Of a stretch of 64,000 nt of DNA, positions 19,866 through 30,317 are shown piece by piece; the stretch's first letter is position 1; each line of letters begins with the position of its first letter. The notes beneath the pieces are model-generated. The model was not told where the DNA came from, did not search any database, and saw nothing but the letters and a program-made list of their open reading frames with translations. This stretch comes from Rhodospirillaceae bacterium MC! (GTDB taxonomy: Bacteria; Pseudomonadota; Alphaproteobacteria; MC1). The stretch spans positions 1 to 64,000 of the forward strand of contig NQOV01000012.1 of NCBI GenBank assembly GCA_002632265.1. The letters run 5' to 3'. Position numbers and translations under genes: made by a program.

Positions 19866-19974
19866 AAGGATTGGGAAAAAGCACTCATCCAGCGGTTTTA
19901 AGCCATGCTCATGTAGTGGTTATACACCACGCATGGCTTAAAACCACTGACTAAGCACTTTTTCCTAATCCTTT
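19865..19974. repeat. Palindromic element, family 1 copy C; overlaps the flhB stop codon
   Basis: 44-nt arms with 7 mismatches; bulge TCATGTA; apical GTGGTTATACACCAC. Confidence 0.93.
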
Positions 19975-19983
19975 GGGGATTGG

Positions 19984-20847
19984 TTATTTCATATATATAA
20001 ATCGTTCGCCAGGTACGAAGACGTGATTTTTTTTGTGGGAATAGTTTTGAGATAGGTAATCTAAGTAATAGATTATGTTATCCGAATTGTTGGAGAACAT
20101 ATCGAAATGGCAAGGGATAATTAAATCGCCGTTTACATCGTTAAAGAAATCACAAGCTTCTCTAAAGTTCATATTTGGAGCTATGTCCCTATTAGCTCTA
20201 TAATAATCGCCACCATTAATGGCTAACATCATGATATCAGGCGATAATTTTTTGACTTCTGCTATTAATTCTTTAGTTAAGGATGTATCGCCACTATGAT
20301 ATATTTTGATATCATCGCATGATATAAAATAGCCCACATAACGATCATTTCCTTGTTCATCCTTATCATAATCTGCGTTTTCATGAGCTGACGCTATGGG
20401 CAGGATCTCAAAATTACCTATTTTAATGGTTTTACCTGTTAAAGTAGCATTAACTTGCCCTTTAAGATCAGGATAATCTTCTTTTAAGCTGTTATGATCT
20501 GGAGTAGGGATATAGTAGGGGATTTTATTGTTAACTTTTGTTAATTCTGTTAGTGTTCCAACATCCATATGATCATCATGAAAATGTGTAACAAATACGC
20601 CGTTAATATTTGCCAACTGTTGCGGATCTAAGACAGGGGGATATTCACGCTTGAATTCTGTGGTAGGGTCATTTTTTTCTATGTTATAACTAAGATACGG
20701 ATCAACCGCTATCATATCCCCATAAGCATTTTTAAATATAAAGCCTGTTTGTCCCAAACTCCATATTGCCATAGATCCCTTAGGTACATCCGTATGATTT
20801 AGTTCATTTTCCATTTCTTTTTTATTGCGTAATTCTTTATATAACAT
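19984..20847 (-). CDS. MBL-fold metallohydrolase (UlaG-like)
   Basis: THFHDDHMDVGTLTEL, IYHSGDTSLTKE, LIIPCHFDMF; ATG at 20847 preferred. Confidence 0.87.
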   Translation of the reverse strand: MLYKELRNKKEMENELNHTDVPKGSMAIWSLGQTGFIFKNAYGDMIAVDPYLSYNIEKNDPTTEFKREYPPVLDPQQLANINGVFVTHFHDDHMDVGTLTELTKVNNKIPYYIPTPDHNSLKEDYPDLKGQVNATLTGKTIKIGNFEILPIASAHENADYDKDEQGNDRYVGYFISCDDIKIYHSGDTSLTKELIAEVKKLSPDIMMLAINGGDYYRANRDIAPNMNFREACDFFNDVNGDLIIPCHFDMFSNNSDNIIYYLDYLSQNYSHKKNHVFVPGERFIYMK

Positions 20848-20986
20848 AATACTTTCTTTCCTATTTTTTATCATAATTAATCGATGAGAATATTTTAATC
20901 CTATGGAAATATTCTCACATTTTTAATTATAACAAATTTTATCACACGAGTCTATAATTATATTTATTATATCGTCTCATATTATT

Positions 20987-23900
20987 TTATTTCTTAAATA
21001 TTATCTGATCGGATGTGAATGGTTGGGCGGGATTAGTGGTGTTTAGGCTGTGGACTATGGCTGTTTTAAGATTGGTGGATATAGAGGTGGTTAAGGGCGT
21101 GTTATCGAAGAGTTTGCAGGATAGTTGGTGGGTTAGATGTGCTAATACTTTAGTGGTATCGTTATCATAGATGCCAAGAGCCTCTTGATAGGTGGGGATT
21201 ATGCTTAACAGATTGTTAAGTTGGCTGTGTTCTTTTTCGCTGATATTGTTGATATCTTTTATCTTGCTAATGATTGCAACCATTTGTTCTTTTATGGGAT
21301 TGTTAAAGGGATCTGACAGGTGGCTAGGCTGATACTTATAGGGTTGATCCTTAAGATTGGTTTTGTGGATTTTACATAAGATTGGTTCTGCCCAACCGTT
21401 TTGGAAGATCATGGCAATACCTTGTTTTAAGGTTGCCAACTGTCCTAACTGTTGTTCTTTTGCTCCTGCGGAAAGGCCGGCGATTTTGCAATCTTCATTA
21501 TCTGGCAGGCGATGAATGATTTTTGTGTTAGTGTTTTTAATGGCAGAACTATCAACTTTTTCAGGCGATTGATCAACAATAATAAAGGCCTCGCCATAGG
21601 TTCGCATTTCGGCGATAGCGTCCGATATTACTTCGATTGATTTATTGGATGTATTCCCCTGTGGACGTTGATGAGTGTTGATGTTTGGTAGCAGATTATG
21701 AGCCTCTTCTAGAACGGTAATATGCTTGAGTTTTGAATTGGATTGTATGATGTCATTTTCCCATTGTTCCATGCGATATTCTTGAAGTTTAATGAATAAA
21801 AATCCTGTAATTAAAGATTTTGTTTTCAAATTACCAACGCTAGATAAATCAATGATACATTTACTATCAAATAAGATATCTTCTGTGATTTCATCTTTTA
21901 CGAAGATATCCTTATGGAATCTTTTTGTTAATTCTTTTACGTTTTCCACAAGAGATCCCCTATAGTTTTCCTTTACTTCATCGCTAAAGCTTGAATTTTT
22001 GATGATCAGATGTAGGCTATTGATGAGATCGTTAAAATCAGGATATTCTTTATCTTCATATATATATTGCGAGCGAGAAATTATCCAGCCTTTACTTTCG
22101 TAGGCATGTTCTAAGGCTGATCTTAATATGGTTGGCATGGTTTTATACATTGCCCAAGCGGAATTAAAGATCTCCACGAGCTTATCCATATGTTCGGTTA
22201 GAGTTATACTTTCAGGAAAGGAAAAGGGATTAATTCTTAAGAGATCTGTTTTTTTATGGTTTGTCCCAAATACATGCACATCCGAACCACCGCCTAAGAT
22301 GTTTTTATATTCGCCCTTTGTTGGTTCGATGATCAAATAAGGGATCGATGAACAGTTATTAAGTATGGTGTTTATGGTGTTAGATTTACCTGATCCTGTT
22401 GATCCTGTAACAAAAACATGGGATGTAAAGAGATTTTTATCTAGTGCTACGGTGTTTTTAAGATCCTTATCCATATGGTGGATTGTGCCAATTTCTACTC
22501 TATTATCTTTGTCTGGCACATTAGGGGGATTGACGCCAAAGGATTCCAAATGAAGTACGGTTAGATTATCGAAAGATTTCTCTGGAAAAGGCAAGCCGTA
22601 AGCAAGTTCATTGCTTGTTATGGGAAGACCGAATTCCATACCGTTGTTGCTTTTGAGATTGTTTAAGGATAACACTGACTTTTTAGCATATTTTAGATTC
22701 TCTTTGGATTTTTCTTGGTCTATACTAAAGCTATAGGGCGGTATATTCTCCATTTCTTCGCCTAAGAGAATCCCTTGAGTGATATCTGTACATAATTTGG
22801 CGTCTTCAATGTTTTCTGTGAAGAAATACGAGGCATATTGCCACATCCCTTTACTTAAACCTTGGTTAAGGCGGTTTATTTCTCTGTCTATGAGTTGTAA
22901 TTCGTTGGTTATGGCTTTGTTTTCTTGGGTGTAGTTTATGGTTTGTCCTTTTGTTAGATTGTTGGATAATGTTTCGGCTATACTGTTGGATACTCCTACC
23001 GTGCTACTTTCTCCGATGATTGATGTTGTTTTCTTAGCGTTTTTCTTATCGCCACTCACTAGAGATCCGAGAGTTGCTCCCAAGCTTGTACCTACAACTC
23101 CGCCCAATGCCAAACCCACAGGCCCAGCAAAACCGCCAGCCATTTCGCCCAATGTTGCCCCTACTGTTGGTAATAATGTTTGAAAGAGTGCTTTAGTTCC
23201 TGCTTGTGCTTGTTTGATTTCGTCATCTTCGCCTTTGGTTTTTTCATTGCTTGTGCTATCGGTACTTGTGTTGCTGTTGGTATCTGTGGTTGTTTTTTCG
23301 TCGCCTGTGCTTGATGATTGGTTAAGCGAACCGCTGATATTTGCTAGGCTACTACGTTCGGTATATGCTTGTTCAAAAAAGGATTTACTTTCTGCTAATC
23401 TGTTTTTATTTATGGGTTCAGCTAGTAAAAGCATGGTGAAATTATCTAGATTAATTGAATGGGCGATTTTTTCCAAGCCTTGTATGTAATTCTTTTGCTT
23501 ATTTTTTGCAGAAGGTAAAAGCTGTAATCCCGAAAATGCTTGAAAATCCTGTTCTATTTCAACCATTAATCCCGTTTTTTGCGAAGATTCGTTGCCGTTT
23601 TTAAGCCTTGTGGTTTCAATTCCGCAGAAGATCCCCCCAAGTAAGCCCTCCACGAGCTTTTCCGCTTTGGCTGAATGTTCGGAATTGTTCTTTTTTACCA
23701 ATAAATAGAAATTGGTTTTGCCGTTCGTACGCTTTAACATGATAGCAGTTGTTAAATCGTATTGATAGAATGATGTATACATCATTTTGAGCTTTTCTTG
23801 AGTATCTTCGGATTTATCATATACGAGCTTGGTTATATTAAACATTTCTATGTTGTTAGTAACGATGTTTTCAAGACTTTTTTCATCATAGGGCATGACG

Positions 23901-24046
23901 TTTAATTCTAAGTCTTCATATGCTAAAGATTTATTAAATAAGTTATTTTCAAATACTTCTTTGAGTTGTGATTCTTCTAATTCCTTTAACTTAGTTAGTG
24001 TTTGAGAATTGATGTGCTGTAGTTCTTGATGTTCGTTTTTAGTCAT
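20987..24046 (-). CDS. HerA/DUF87-type ATPase with glycine-zipper hydrophobic segment
   Basis: Walker A VFVTGSTGSGKSNTINTIL, Walker B ITVLEEAHNLLPN; GATLGEMAGGFAGPVGLALGGVVGTSLGATLGSL in the middle of the chain. Confidence 0.85.
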   Translation of the reverse strand: MTKNEHQELQHINSQTLTKLKELEESQLKEVFENNLFNKSLAYEDLELNVMPYDEKSLENIVTNNIEMFNITKLVYDKSEDTQEKLKMMYTSFYQYDLTTAIMLKRTNGKTNFYLLVKKNNSEHSAKAEKLVEGLLGGIFCGIETTRLKNGNESSQKTGLMVEIEQDFQAFSGLQLLPSAKNKQKNYIQGLEKIAHSINLDNFTMLLLAEPINKNRLAESKSFFEQAYTERSSLANISGSLNQSSSTGDEKTTTDTNSNTSTDSTSNEKTKGEDDEIKQAQAGTKALFQTLLPTVGATLGEMAGGFAGPVGLALGGVVGTSLGATLGSLVSGDKKNAKKTTSIIGESSTVGVSNSIAETLSNNLTKGQTINYTQENKAITNELQLIDREINRLNQGLSKGMWQYASYFFTENIEDAKLCTDITQGILLGEEMENIPPYSFSIDQEKSKENLKYAKKSVLSLNNLKSNNGMEFGLPITSNELAYGLPFPEKSFDNLTVLHLESFGVNPPNVPDKDNRVEIGTIHHMDKDLKNTVALDKNLFTSHVFVTGSTGSGKSNTINTILNNCSSIPYLIIEPTKGEYKNILGGGSDVHVFGTNHKKTDLLRINPFSFPESITLTEHMDKLVEIFNSAWAMYKTMPTILRSALEHAYESKGWIISRSQYIYEDKEYPDFNDLINSLHLIIKNSSFSDEVKENYRGSLVENVKELTKRFHKDIFVKDEITEDILFDSKCIIDLSSVGNLKTKSLITGFLFIKLQEYRMEQWENDIIQSNSKLKHITVLEEAHNLLPNINTHQRPQGNTSNKSIEVISDAIAEMRTYGEAFIIVDQSPEKVDSSAIKNTNTKIIHRLPDNEDCKIAGLSAGAKEQQLGQLATLKQGIAMIFQNGWAEPILCKIHKTNLKDQPYKYQPSHLSDPFNNPIKEQMVAIISKIKDINNISEKEHSQLNNLLSIIPTYQEALGIYDNDTTKVLAHLTHQLSCKLFDNTPLTTSISTNLKTAIVHSLNTTNPAQPFTSDQIIFKK

Positions 24047-24072
24047 GATTTTGATCCTGTAAATAGAGTTGG

Positions 24073-24501
24073 TTAATCTTGTGATTTTTCTTGAGTTTGT
24101 GTTGTTTTTCCTGTTGTGCCACTATCTGATAAGCTTAAGTAAATGACGCTAATAAAGACAATAAGAATTATCAAACCTGCAATAGCCATATATTTTTTTG
24201 AGAGTTTTTTCTTGGGGATTGCATTGGCGGCCACTTGAGTATCAGGCAGAAGAGCCAACAATTGGTTAATCTTTTTTTGGGAAAAATTCACTTTAATACT
24301 AGCAAAGAGATCTTTTTTATTGTTGCTGATTGTTAAGCCGTCATCCACATCAAAGAAATTATTGCCGAATGTGTTCAAACATTTACGCAAATTTTTATTA
24401 AATTCTGCTTTAGTACTTATTTCTTGCCTGATACTTGCAATAATAATACTTCGGCAATTGTTAATGTTTTTATTATTAAGTGCATTTTTAAGCTGATCCA
24501 T
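24073..24501 (-). CDS. Small protein with one C-terminal TM helix, unknown function
   Basis: 142 aa; KKYMAIAGLIILIVFISVIYLSLSD near the C-terminus; packed between the GTPase and ATPase genes. Confidence 0.75.
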   Translation of the reverse strand: MDQLKNALNNKNINNCRSIIIASIRQEISTKAEFNKNLRKCLNTFGNNFFDVDDGLTISNNKKDLFASIKVNFSQKKINQLLALLPDTQVAANAIPKKKLSKKYMAIAGLIILIVFISVIYLSLSDSGTTGKTTQTQEKSQD

Positions 24502-24516
24502 TTGTGCTATTTCCTT

Positions 24517-26937
24517 TTATGATTTTTCGTTATCGTCTAAATCTTTATCGATAAAAATATAATCTAGGGCTTGCTTGAAGGTATCTAGTTTGTCTTTATG
24601 TTTGATAAGTTCTTGATCTTTTTTTGAGATATTGATGTAATCGCTAATTTTATCGATAATATCATCAATGCTTTTATTTAGATTTTGCTTAAAGTCTTTG
24701 AAATTCTCTTCGGCTATTATCTGAATATTCTTTGCATATTGATCGCATTCACTTTCAAGATTAATAAGGATATTTTGTATTTCTTGTTCGATGTCAGTTT
24801 TCTCATAATATTCGGGCTTTTTCGGACTCCATAAGAACGCAGGCATATATTTATTCCAAACAAAATCTCGACATTCGTACCATATGTTAGATTTTGTTTT
24901 AAGTTCCACATTACGAACCTGAATAGCCTCTTTATTTACTGCGACATTGGAGAAATCGTTGGATATCTTTAAGCTTTCCTTAATTCCATATTCTTGCAAT
25001 TCTTCATCGCTAAAAAGACCAATGATAACATTTTCCGATTTTTTAATGAGATCTTCCCTTAATTCGATGTTTTTCTCTTCCACATCGGCTTCAAAGGCAC
25101 TTGTTACATTCGGAATATGATTGATGAATTTTTGTATTTCCTCTTGGATTTTCTGATTAAATGGTTCAAAATCCGCAGGCTTGATCGAGCTTTTTAAGTG
25201 AGAGAAATCTTCATTTATCAATTTTGTGAATTTATCTAACTCTTCATTTAAGTTGGCAGATATATTATTAAAGATCGGATTGATTTCTTCATTGAAATTA
25301 AGACTGTTAGATTTTCTCTTAACATCTTCAATTACTATGGAATTTTGGAGTTTTTCTAGTAATCTTTGAGTTTTAGCTTTAAATTCGGCGTATTTGTTTT
25401 CATCAAGTTCATTATCGCTATTTAGTAGGGATTCGACGTTTTTTGCTTTGGTAAAGGCGAAATCTAACTTGTGAGAAATTTCCGACAATATGGCGTTTAA
25501 TTTAATGGGTAGGGTATATTTAGAAACGTAGTTTTTAATATAATATTCCACCGCTGGCACGCCTGAATAGTATTCCACTTGTTCGGTTAGGCTTTTGCCT
25601 TGGAATTGGTTTTTGAGTTCCTTTTTATCGTGATTGCTTAAGGTAGAAAGATTTGAAAGGTTAAATAATTCATTATCGGTAATATAGCTTTTTAGTTTAT
25701 CTAAGGTATCTTTGGATTTTCTTCCCAGTTCGGATTCTCGGTTGGCAAGTAATGAATGCTCGGCACTAATGGGGAATATTTTCGGATTTCTGATATCGTA
25801 AGAATGTTCCGAAAGCTTGTTTGACCATTTTTTGATGTGATCTTCTAAAGCCTCTTGGATCTCATCAAGATTTTTATCTTCTAGGGTTTCGGCGTCGGCT
25901 TTATTTAGGATGAAAATAAATCTATCGGAAATGGTGGAATTCTTGGCATTATTTAGAACTTTACTCACTTCTTTTAGAATGATCTCGGCGTCTTCTGTAA
26001 CATCGCCATTGGTAATGTTGGCGATGAATAAAACTATAGGCTTTGTCTTTAATTTTGAATTTTGACTATTGCCATGGATATAATCAAAGGTTATTTTGCA
26101 ATGTTCTTTGTTGCTTGCGTTATTCGTGCCTGGAGTATCAATGAAAACAAAACTATTATTATGTTCATTATCATCAACCAACTTGGAAAGTTTGTGCTTA
26201 ATTGTGATTTGTTGAAGTGGCTGATTGCTTTCATTTGTCTTTTCGTTATTTTCGTTATTGTCGTTATTTTCGGAGCTTTTCTCGAAGAATTCCGCTTGAA
26301 TGTTGCCTTTATGGAGATTTTTGATGTCTTTATAGTTGAATTTATTCCATGTTTGTTGATCATCAATGGAATATTCCGTCTCGTCGATATCCGCATGGAC
26401 GATTTTTGTAATGATAGACGTACAAGCCTCATTGCCTGACGCAAGAATCTCACTGCCGATCATACTATTTATAAGCGTAGATTTGCCCGCACTCATGGGA
26501 GCAGTAACGATAATTTCTGTCGGTTCGTTGATATAATCTTGAACAGCGTTCATCTGCAGATCAAAGTTATCTTTTAAGTAAGAGGCGTTAATACTATTTA
26601 GTAAGTTTTCTATTTTGCTTTTTATGGTGTGCAATTCTAGCCCCTGATCGATCTCATATTTAGGTTGATTGGTGGTATCTTTAAATTTATTGTGATGATC
26701 TTTTATATATTGTTGGAAAATATCGCAATCTTCTTGCCTAGCCTTTAGGGTAAATGTGATTTTATCCACATTAATTTCCTGTATGATATCGGCTAATTTC
26801 GGCAACCATTCCCAAATAAAATTCGCATTGTTTTCTATTTTTGTAATAGTTAAGGTTTTATTTAAGCTTGGTGGCAATATAAACTCTGTTTTTTTTAGAT
26901 ATGTATTGTGTTTTATGACAATTTCCATTTTATACAA
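24517..26937 (-). CDS. Dynamin-like GTPase
   Basis: G1 APMSAGKSTLINSMIGSEIL, conserved T in ACTSIITKI, G3 FIDTPGTN, G4 LNKADA, long helical C-terminus. Confidence 0.87.
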   Translation of the reverse strand: MYKMEIVIKHNTYLKKTEFILPPSLNKTLTITKIENNANFIWEWLPKLADIIQEINVDKITFTLKARQEDCDIFQQYIKDHHNKFKDTTNQPKYEIDQGLELHTIKSKIENLLNSINASYLKDNFDLQMNAVQDYINEPTEIIVTAPMSAGKSTLINSMIGSEILASGNEACTSIITKIVHADIDETEYSIDDQQTWNKFNYKDIKNLHKGNIQAEFFEKSSENNDNNENNEKTNESNQPLQQITIKHKLSKLVDDNEHNNSFVFIDTPGTNNASNKEHCKITFDYIHGNSQNSKLKTKPIVLFIANITNGDVTEDAEIILKEVSKVLNNAKNSTISDRFIFILNKADAETLEDKNLDEIQEALEDHIKKWSNKLSEHSYDIRNPKIFPISAEHSLLANRESELGRKSKDTLDKLKSYITDNELFNLSNLSTLSNHDKKELKNQFQGKSLTEQVEYYSGVPAVEYYIKNYVSKYTLPIKLNAILSEISHKLDFAFTKAKNVESLLNSDNELDENKYAEFKAKTQRLLEKLQNSIVIEDVKRKSNSLNFNEEINPIFNNISANLNEELDKFTKLINEDFSHLKSSIKPADFEPFNQKIQEEIQKFINHIPNVTSAFEADVEEKNIELREDLIKKSENVIIGLFSDEELQEYGIKESLKISNDFSNVAVNKEAIQVRNVELKTKSNIWYECRDFVWNKYMPAFLWSPKKPEYYEKTDIEQEIQNILINLESECDQYAKNIQIIAEENFKDFKQNLNKSIDDIIDKISDYINISKKDQELIKHKDKLDTFKQALDYIFIDKDLDDNEKS

Positions 26938-27210
26938 GTCTCCGAGAAATTTTTTAGTAATAAGATTATATAAAAAAATACTGTTTCATAATAACATGTA
27001 TAATTAGAAAAATCAAGATTAAAATTACTTTATTATGGGAATTTTAACAATGATATTTTTTACGATAATTTCACTTAAATGATTCTATTGTTTAGAGTCT
27101 TTTATTAAAAAAGCCTTAAGAAAAATCGTATAATAATTTATTTTATTGATTTATGGGATCTTTTATGCTTATAATGGTTCTAATAAACTAAAACTATCTT
27201 TAAGGATCTT

Positions 27211-29388
27211 ATGCACATGAAAAAAACATTATTATATTCTCTAGTTGGATTGTCATTGTCTTCTACATCCTTTATTGCTCAAGCATATGGGGCTTGTTCA
27301 TACACAGCTAAAGGAGCGGATATTATAACAAAAGGTACATCAGCATGTATTGACGCAGGAACATTAGGGCAAGATATCACTATCGATACACCTATCACAA
27401 CCATTACTTTAAATGATAAAAATAACGTGCTAAGATTACATAATGACTTCTCGGCAGATATTGACGGTAAAAAGGGTAGTGATGAAATTGTCTTACAAGA
27501 ACTTCATAGCCCTTTACCGTCTGATCCATGGTTGGGAGCAATCACAACCGAAACAATAAGCGGAACACATAAAATCACAGGTGCAATCAAAGGTATCGAA
27601 AGTATAGAAACCATAGACGGTACATGGGAATTTACTAAAGAAGTTCATTTAGGAGCGGATGTGCCATCAATTACAGAACTGGCCGCAAGTAATGGAAGTC
27701 AAACACCGAATTTAGAATCTGTAAAACCAGCTACCGCAAGCTATTTCCCTACACTTGCCCAATTATCGAGTGCCACATTGATTTTCGATAAAAAGTTATA
27801 TTTAGGCTTGACCCTACAATCGCCAAAACCGACGGACGCCACTCAAAACCAACCGATAAATGCTCATATTACCGCTGGTCATGTGCAACTTAAAGGCGGT
27901 TTTCAACTTGAGATATTCCAAGGTTTACAAGCCTTACCGAAAAAAAATTATTCCACCACTTTAATCGATAGTGCCGATATTACCGACGGTAACGGCAGTA
28001 AGGATATTACAGACACCGCAGGGAACAAATTAACCCCAGGTACGCCAAATGTTTGGGATGATGGTAACTGGCACATTCAAGAAACCCTTGATGATAAAGG
28101 TTTACACATTAAAGTAGCCGCTGGTAATAATCCCAATTTCTCTGCCATTCCTGACGCCACATCTACCACCACAGCCACAGCCACAGGTACAGGTACAGAC
28201 GCAGGCTCAACCACAACAGACGGCGATTCAAGTGGCGGTGGTGATGCTACCTTAAACTATAATCCGAAAGAATTAAAGTATAATGATGATATAACCTTTG
28301 CCATAAGTAACCAAGCGTCCAAATATCGTACAGATACCATAGTGGCTCACGATTCTAAATTCATTGATTTCTCCGTAGCAAGGGATTCCGCAGGGACTTA
28401 CCAGAATTTATCTTTAATTGAAGCTCATTTAAATATCTCAAGTGCTTTCACCCAAGACGCTCCAGTCTTACACAATACCGATGAACGTAATATGATTAAC
28501 TTACAAGTGGGTTATTATCATGGTTCTGGTCAAACAGGAAAAGAGGGAGCTGATAGTCAATCATATATGGGATCAGATACAGAATCCGACATGGAATCAG
28601 ATATGGAATCCGATACAGACTCAAACTCAACCGCAGATTTTAAAAGATTTGTCAACGCCTATTCCATAGGTAGTGCCGTTAAATTCTACAATCCTTTTAA
28701 ACGCAAAAATGCAGGATTCCTAAGAGATTTATGGTTCAGTACAGGCTTTGATTTGGGCTTTGCTCAACAATATGACATCTCAAGAATGAATGTCGATTGG
28801 GACCAAACAACTCTAGAGGGTAAAGAAAACGATTTCTTCTTAACCAACACATCATTAATAGGGATAGATTTATACGGTCATTTCAAATACAAAAACGGTG
28901 TCAAGCTAGTAGTTAGCCCATATGTGGGACTAGGGTTAAACGCCTATAGATTCGGAATGTATACAGAAGTCGCTCGTAATCCATTAATTATCGATTCCAC
29001 ATATCGCTTTAATGCTTACGGCATTTTTGGCGTTCATGCAAAAACCATATACAGATTTAAGAATAATCAAGTGGTAGGCATAGGAGCTACAATTGAAACA
29101 AACTATCGCTTTAGAAATACCGCTAGCACAGATAACACAGACATAACCGAAAAAACCGTCAGCACCGATAAAGACGGAAAAACTAGCACTTTCACTCGTA
29201 GATTCTCCTACAAACATTGGAAATCTTCCGACATAATAGATAATGTATACAAAAAGTATCCCATAACTTTCGGAATTGACGCAACCTACCAACCAATCCC
29301 AAACCTTGCCTTATTCACCAAAGCCAACTACTCAACCGCCGAACTATATAACTATAATGTAGAAATTGGAGCAAAATTCAACTTCTAA
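27211..29388 (+). CDS. Autotransporter-like outer membrane protein
   Basis: N-terminal signal peptide, Thr/Ser-rich passenger-like region, C-terminal beta-barrel-like strands ending NYNVEIGAKFNF. Confidence 0.75.
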   Translation: MHMKKTLLYSLVGLSLSSTSFIAQAYGACSYTAKGADIITKGTSACIDAGTLGQDITIDTPITTITLNDKNNVLRLHNDFSADIDGKKGSDEIVLQELHSPLPSDPWLGAITTETISGTHKITGAIKGIESIETIDGTWEFTKEVHLGADVPSITELAASNGSQTPNLESVKPATASYFPTLAQLSSATLIFDKKLYLGLTLQSPKPTDATQNQPINAHITAGHVQLKGGFQLEIFQGLQALPKKNYSTTLIDSADITDGNGSKDITDTAGNKLTPGTPNVWDDGNWHIQETLDDKGLHIKVAAGNNPNFSAIPDATSTTTATATGTGTDAGSTTTDGDSSGGGDATLNYNPKELKYNDDITFAISNQASKYRTDTIVAHDSKFIDFSVARDSAGTYQNLSLIEAHLNISSAFTQDAPVLHNTDERNMINLQVGYYHGSGQTGKEGADSQSYMGSDTESDMESDMESDTDSNSTADFKRFVNAYSIGSAVKFYNPFKRKNAGFLRDLWFSTGFDLGFAQQYDISRMNVDWDQTTLEGKENDFFLTNTSLIGIDLYGHFKYKNGVKLVVSPYVGLGLNAYRFGMYTEVARNPLIIDSTYRFNAYGIFGVHAKTIYRFKNNQVVGIGATIETNYRFRNTASTDNTDITEKTVSTDKDGKTSTFTRRFSYKHWKSSDIIDNVYKKYPITFGIDATYQPIPNLALFTKANYSTAELYNYNVEIGAKFNF

Positions 29389-29395
29389 CAAGCCA

Positions 29396-29945
29396 AGGAT
29401 TGGGAGAAATGAGCTAATATGCACCTTACCTTAGGGCTTATGTAGACGTGAGTACACGTCGCCCTAAGTTAAGGCCCATCTTATCTCATTTCTCCCAATC
29501 CTGCGGATCGTGATAAATAAGCTAATCTACAACCTTAACTTAGGGCTTATGTAGACGTGAGTACACGTCGCCCTAAGTTAAGGCCCATCTTAGCTCATTT
29601 CTCCCAATCCTGCGGATCGTGATAAATAAGCTAATCTACAACCTTACCTTAGGGCTTATGTAGACGTGAGTACACGTCGCCCTAAGTTAAGGCCCATCTT
29701 AGCTCATTTCTCCCAATCCTGCGGATCGTGATAAATGGGTTAATATGCACCTTAACGTAAGGCTTATGTAGACGTGAGTACACGTCGCCCTAAGTTAAGA
29801 TACATCTTATCCCATTTCTCCCAATCCTTGGGCTTGCGGTGGTGGATGATTGGGCTAATCTGTACCTTAACTTAGAATTTATGTAGACGTGAGTACACGT
29901 CGCCCTAAGTTAAGGCATATCTTACGATCTTTCTCTCAATCCTGC
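29396..29945. repeat. Second tandem array of five ~109-bp family 2 palindromes
   Basis: Five repeats of the CTTATGTAGACGTGAGTACACGTCGCCCTAAGTTAAG core; first unit has outer stem AGGATTGGGAGAAATGAG pairing with CTCATTTCTCCCAATCCT. Confidence 0.95.
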
Positions 29946-30276
29946 GGATTGCGGGGGAAGATTGGTATTGTATATTATATCTTCTCACACAAATAGAAAC
30001 GCTTTTTATATATATAGTTTCTATTGTTTATTGTTTATTGTTTATTGTTTGCTGGCCGAAATTAGGTATAATATAAGTATATATATTGCTAGTTTAGATA
30101 TATATAAGGTAACTGTTTCATTAAACCATATTTAAAGTATTATTAAATATACTCATTATATACTAATATTAGGCCGTAAATTATAATAGGCAGTAGAATA
30201 TAAAATAATCATTTGTATTTATGATGTTCTCTGATAGTTATGTGATAACAGTATGCAGTTTTTATATTCTTGTATA

Positions 30277-30317
30277 TCTATCACTTAAGGCCTAAATAAT
30301 AGGCCTTAAGTGATAGA
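30277..30317 (-). terminator. Perfect long hairpin, probable terminator of the DUF1460-like gene
   Basis: TCTATCACTTAAGGCCTA-aataa-TAGGCCTTAAGTGATAGA. Confidence 0.6.

Noticed and set aside
26062-26453. ORFs on both strands overlapping the dynamin-like gene
   Set aside because: Overlap the GTPase domain in other frames. The GTPase motifs fix the correct frame.
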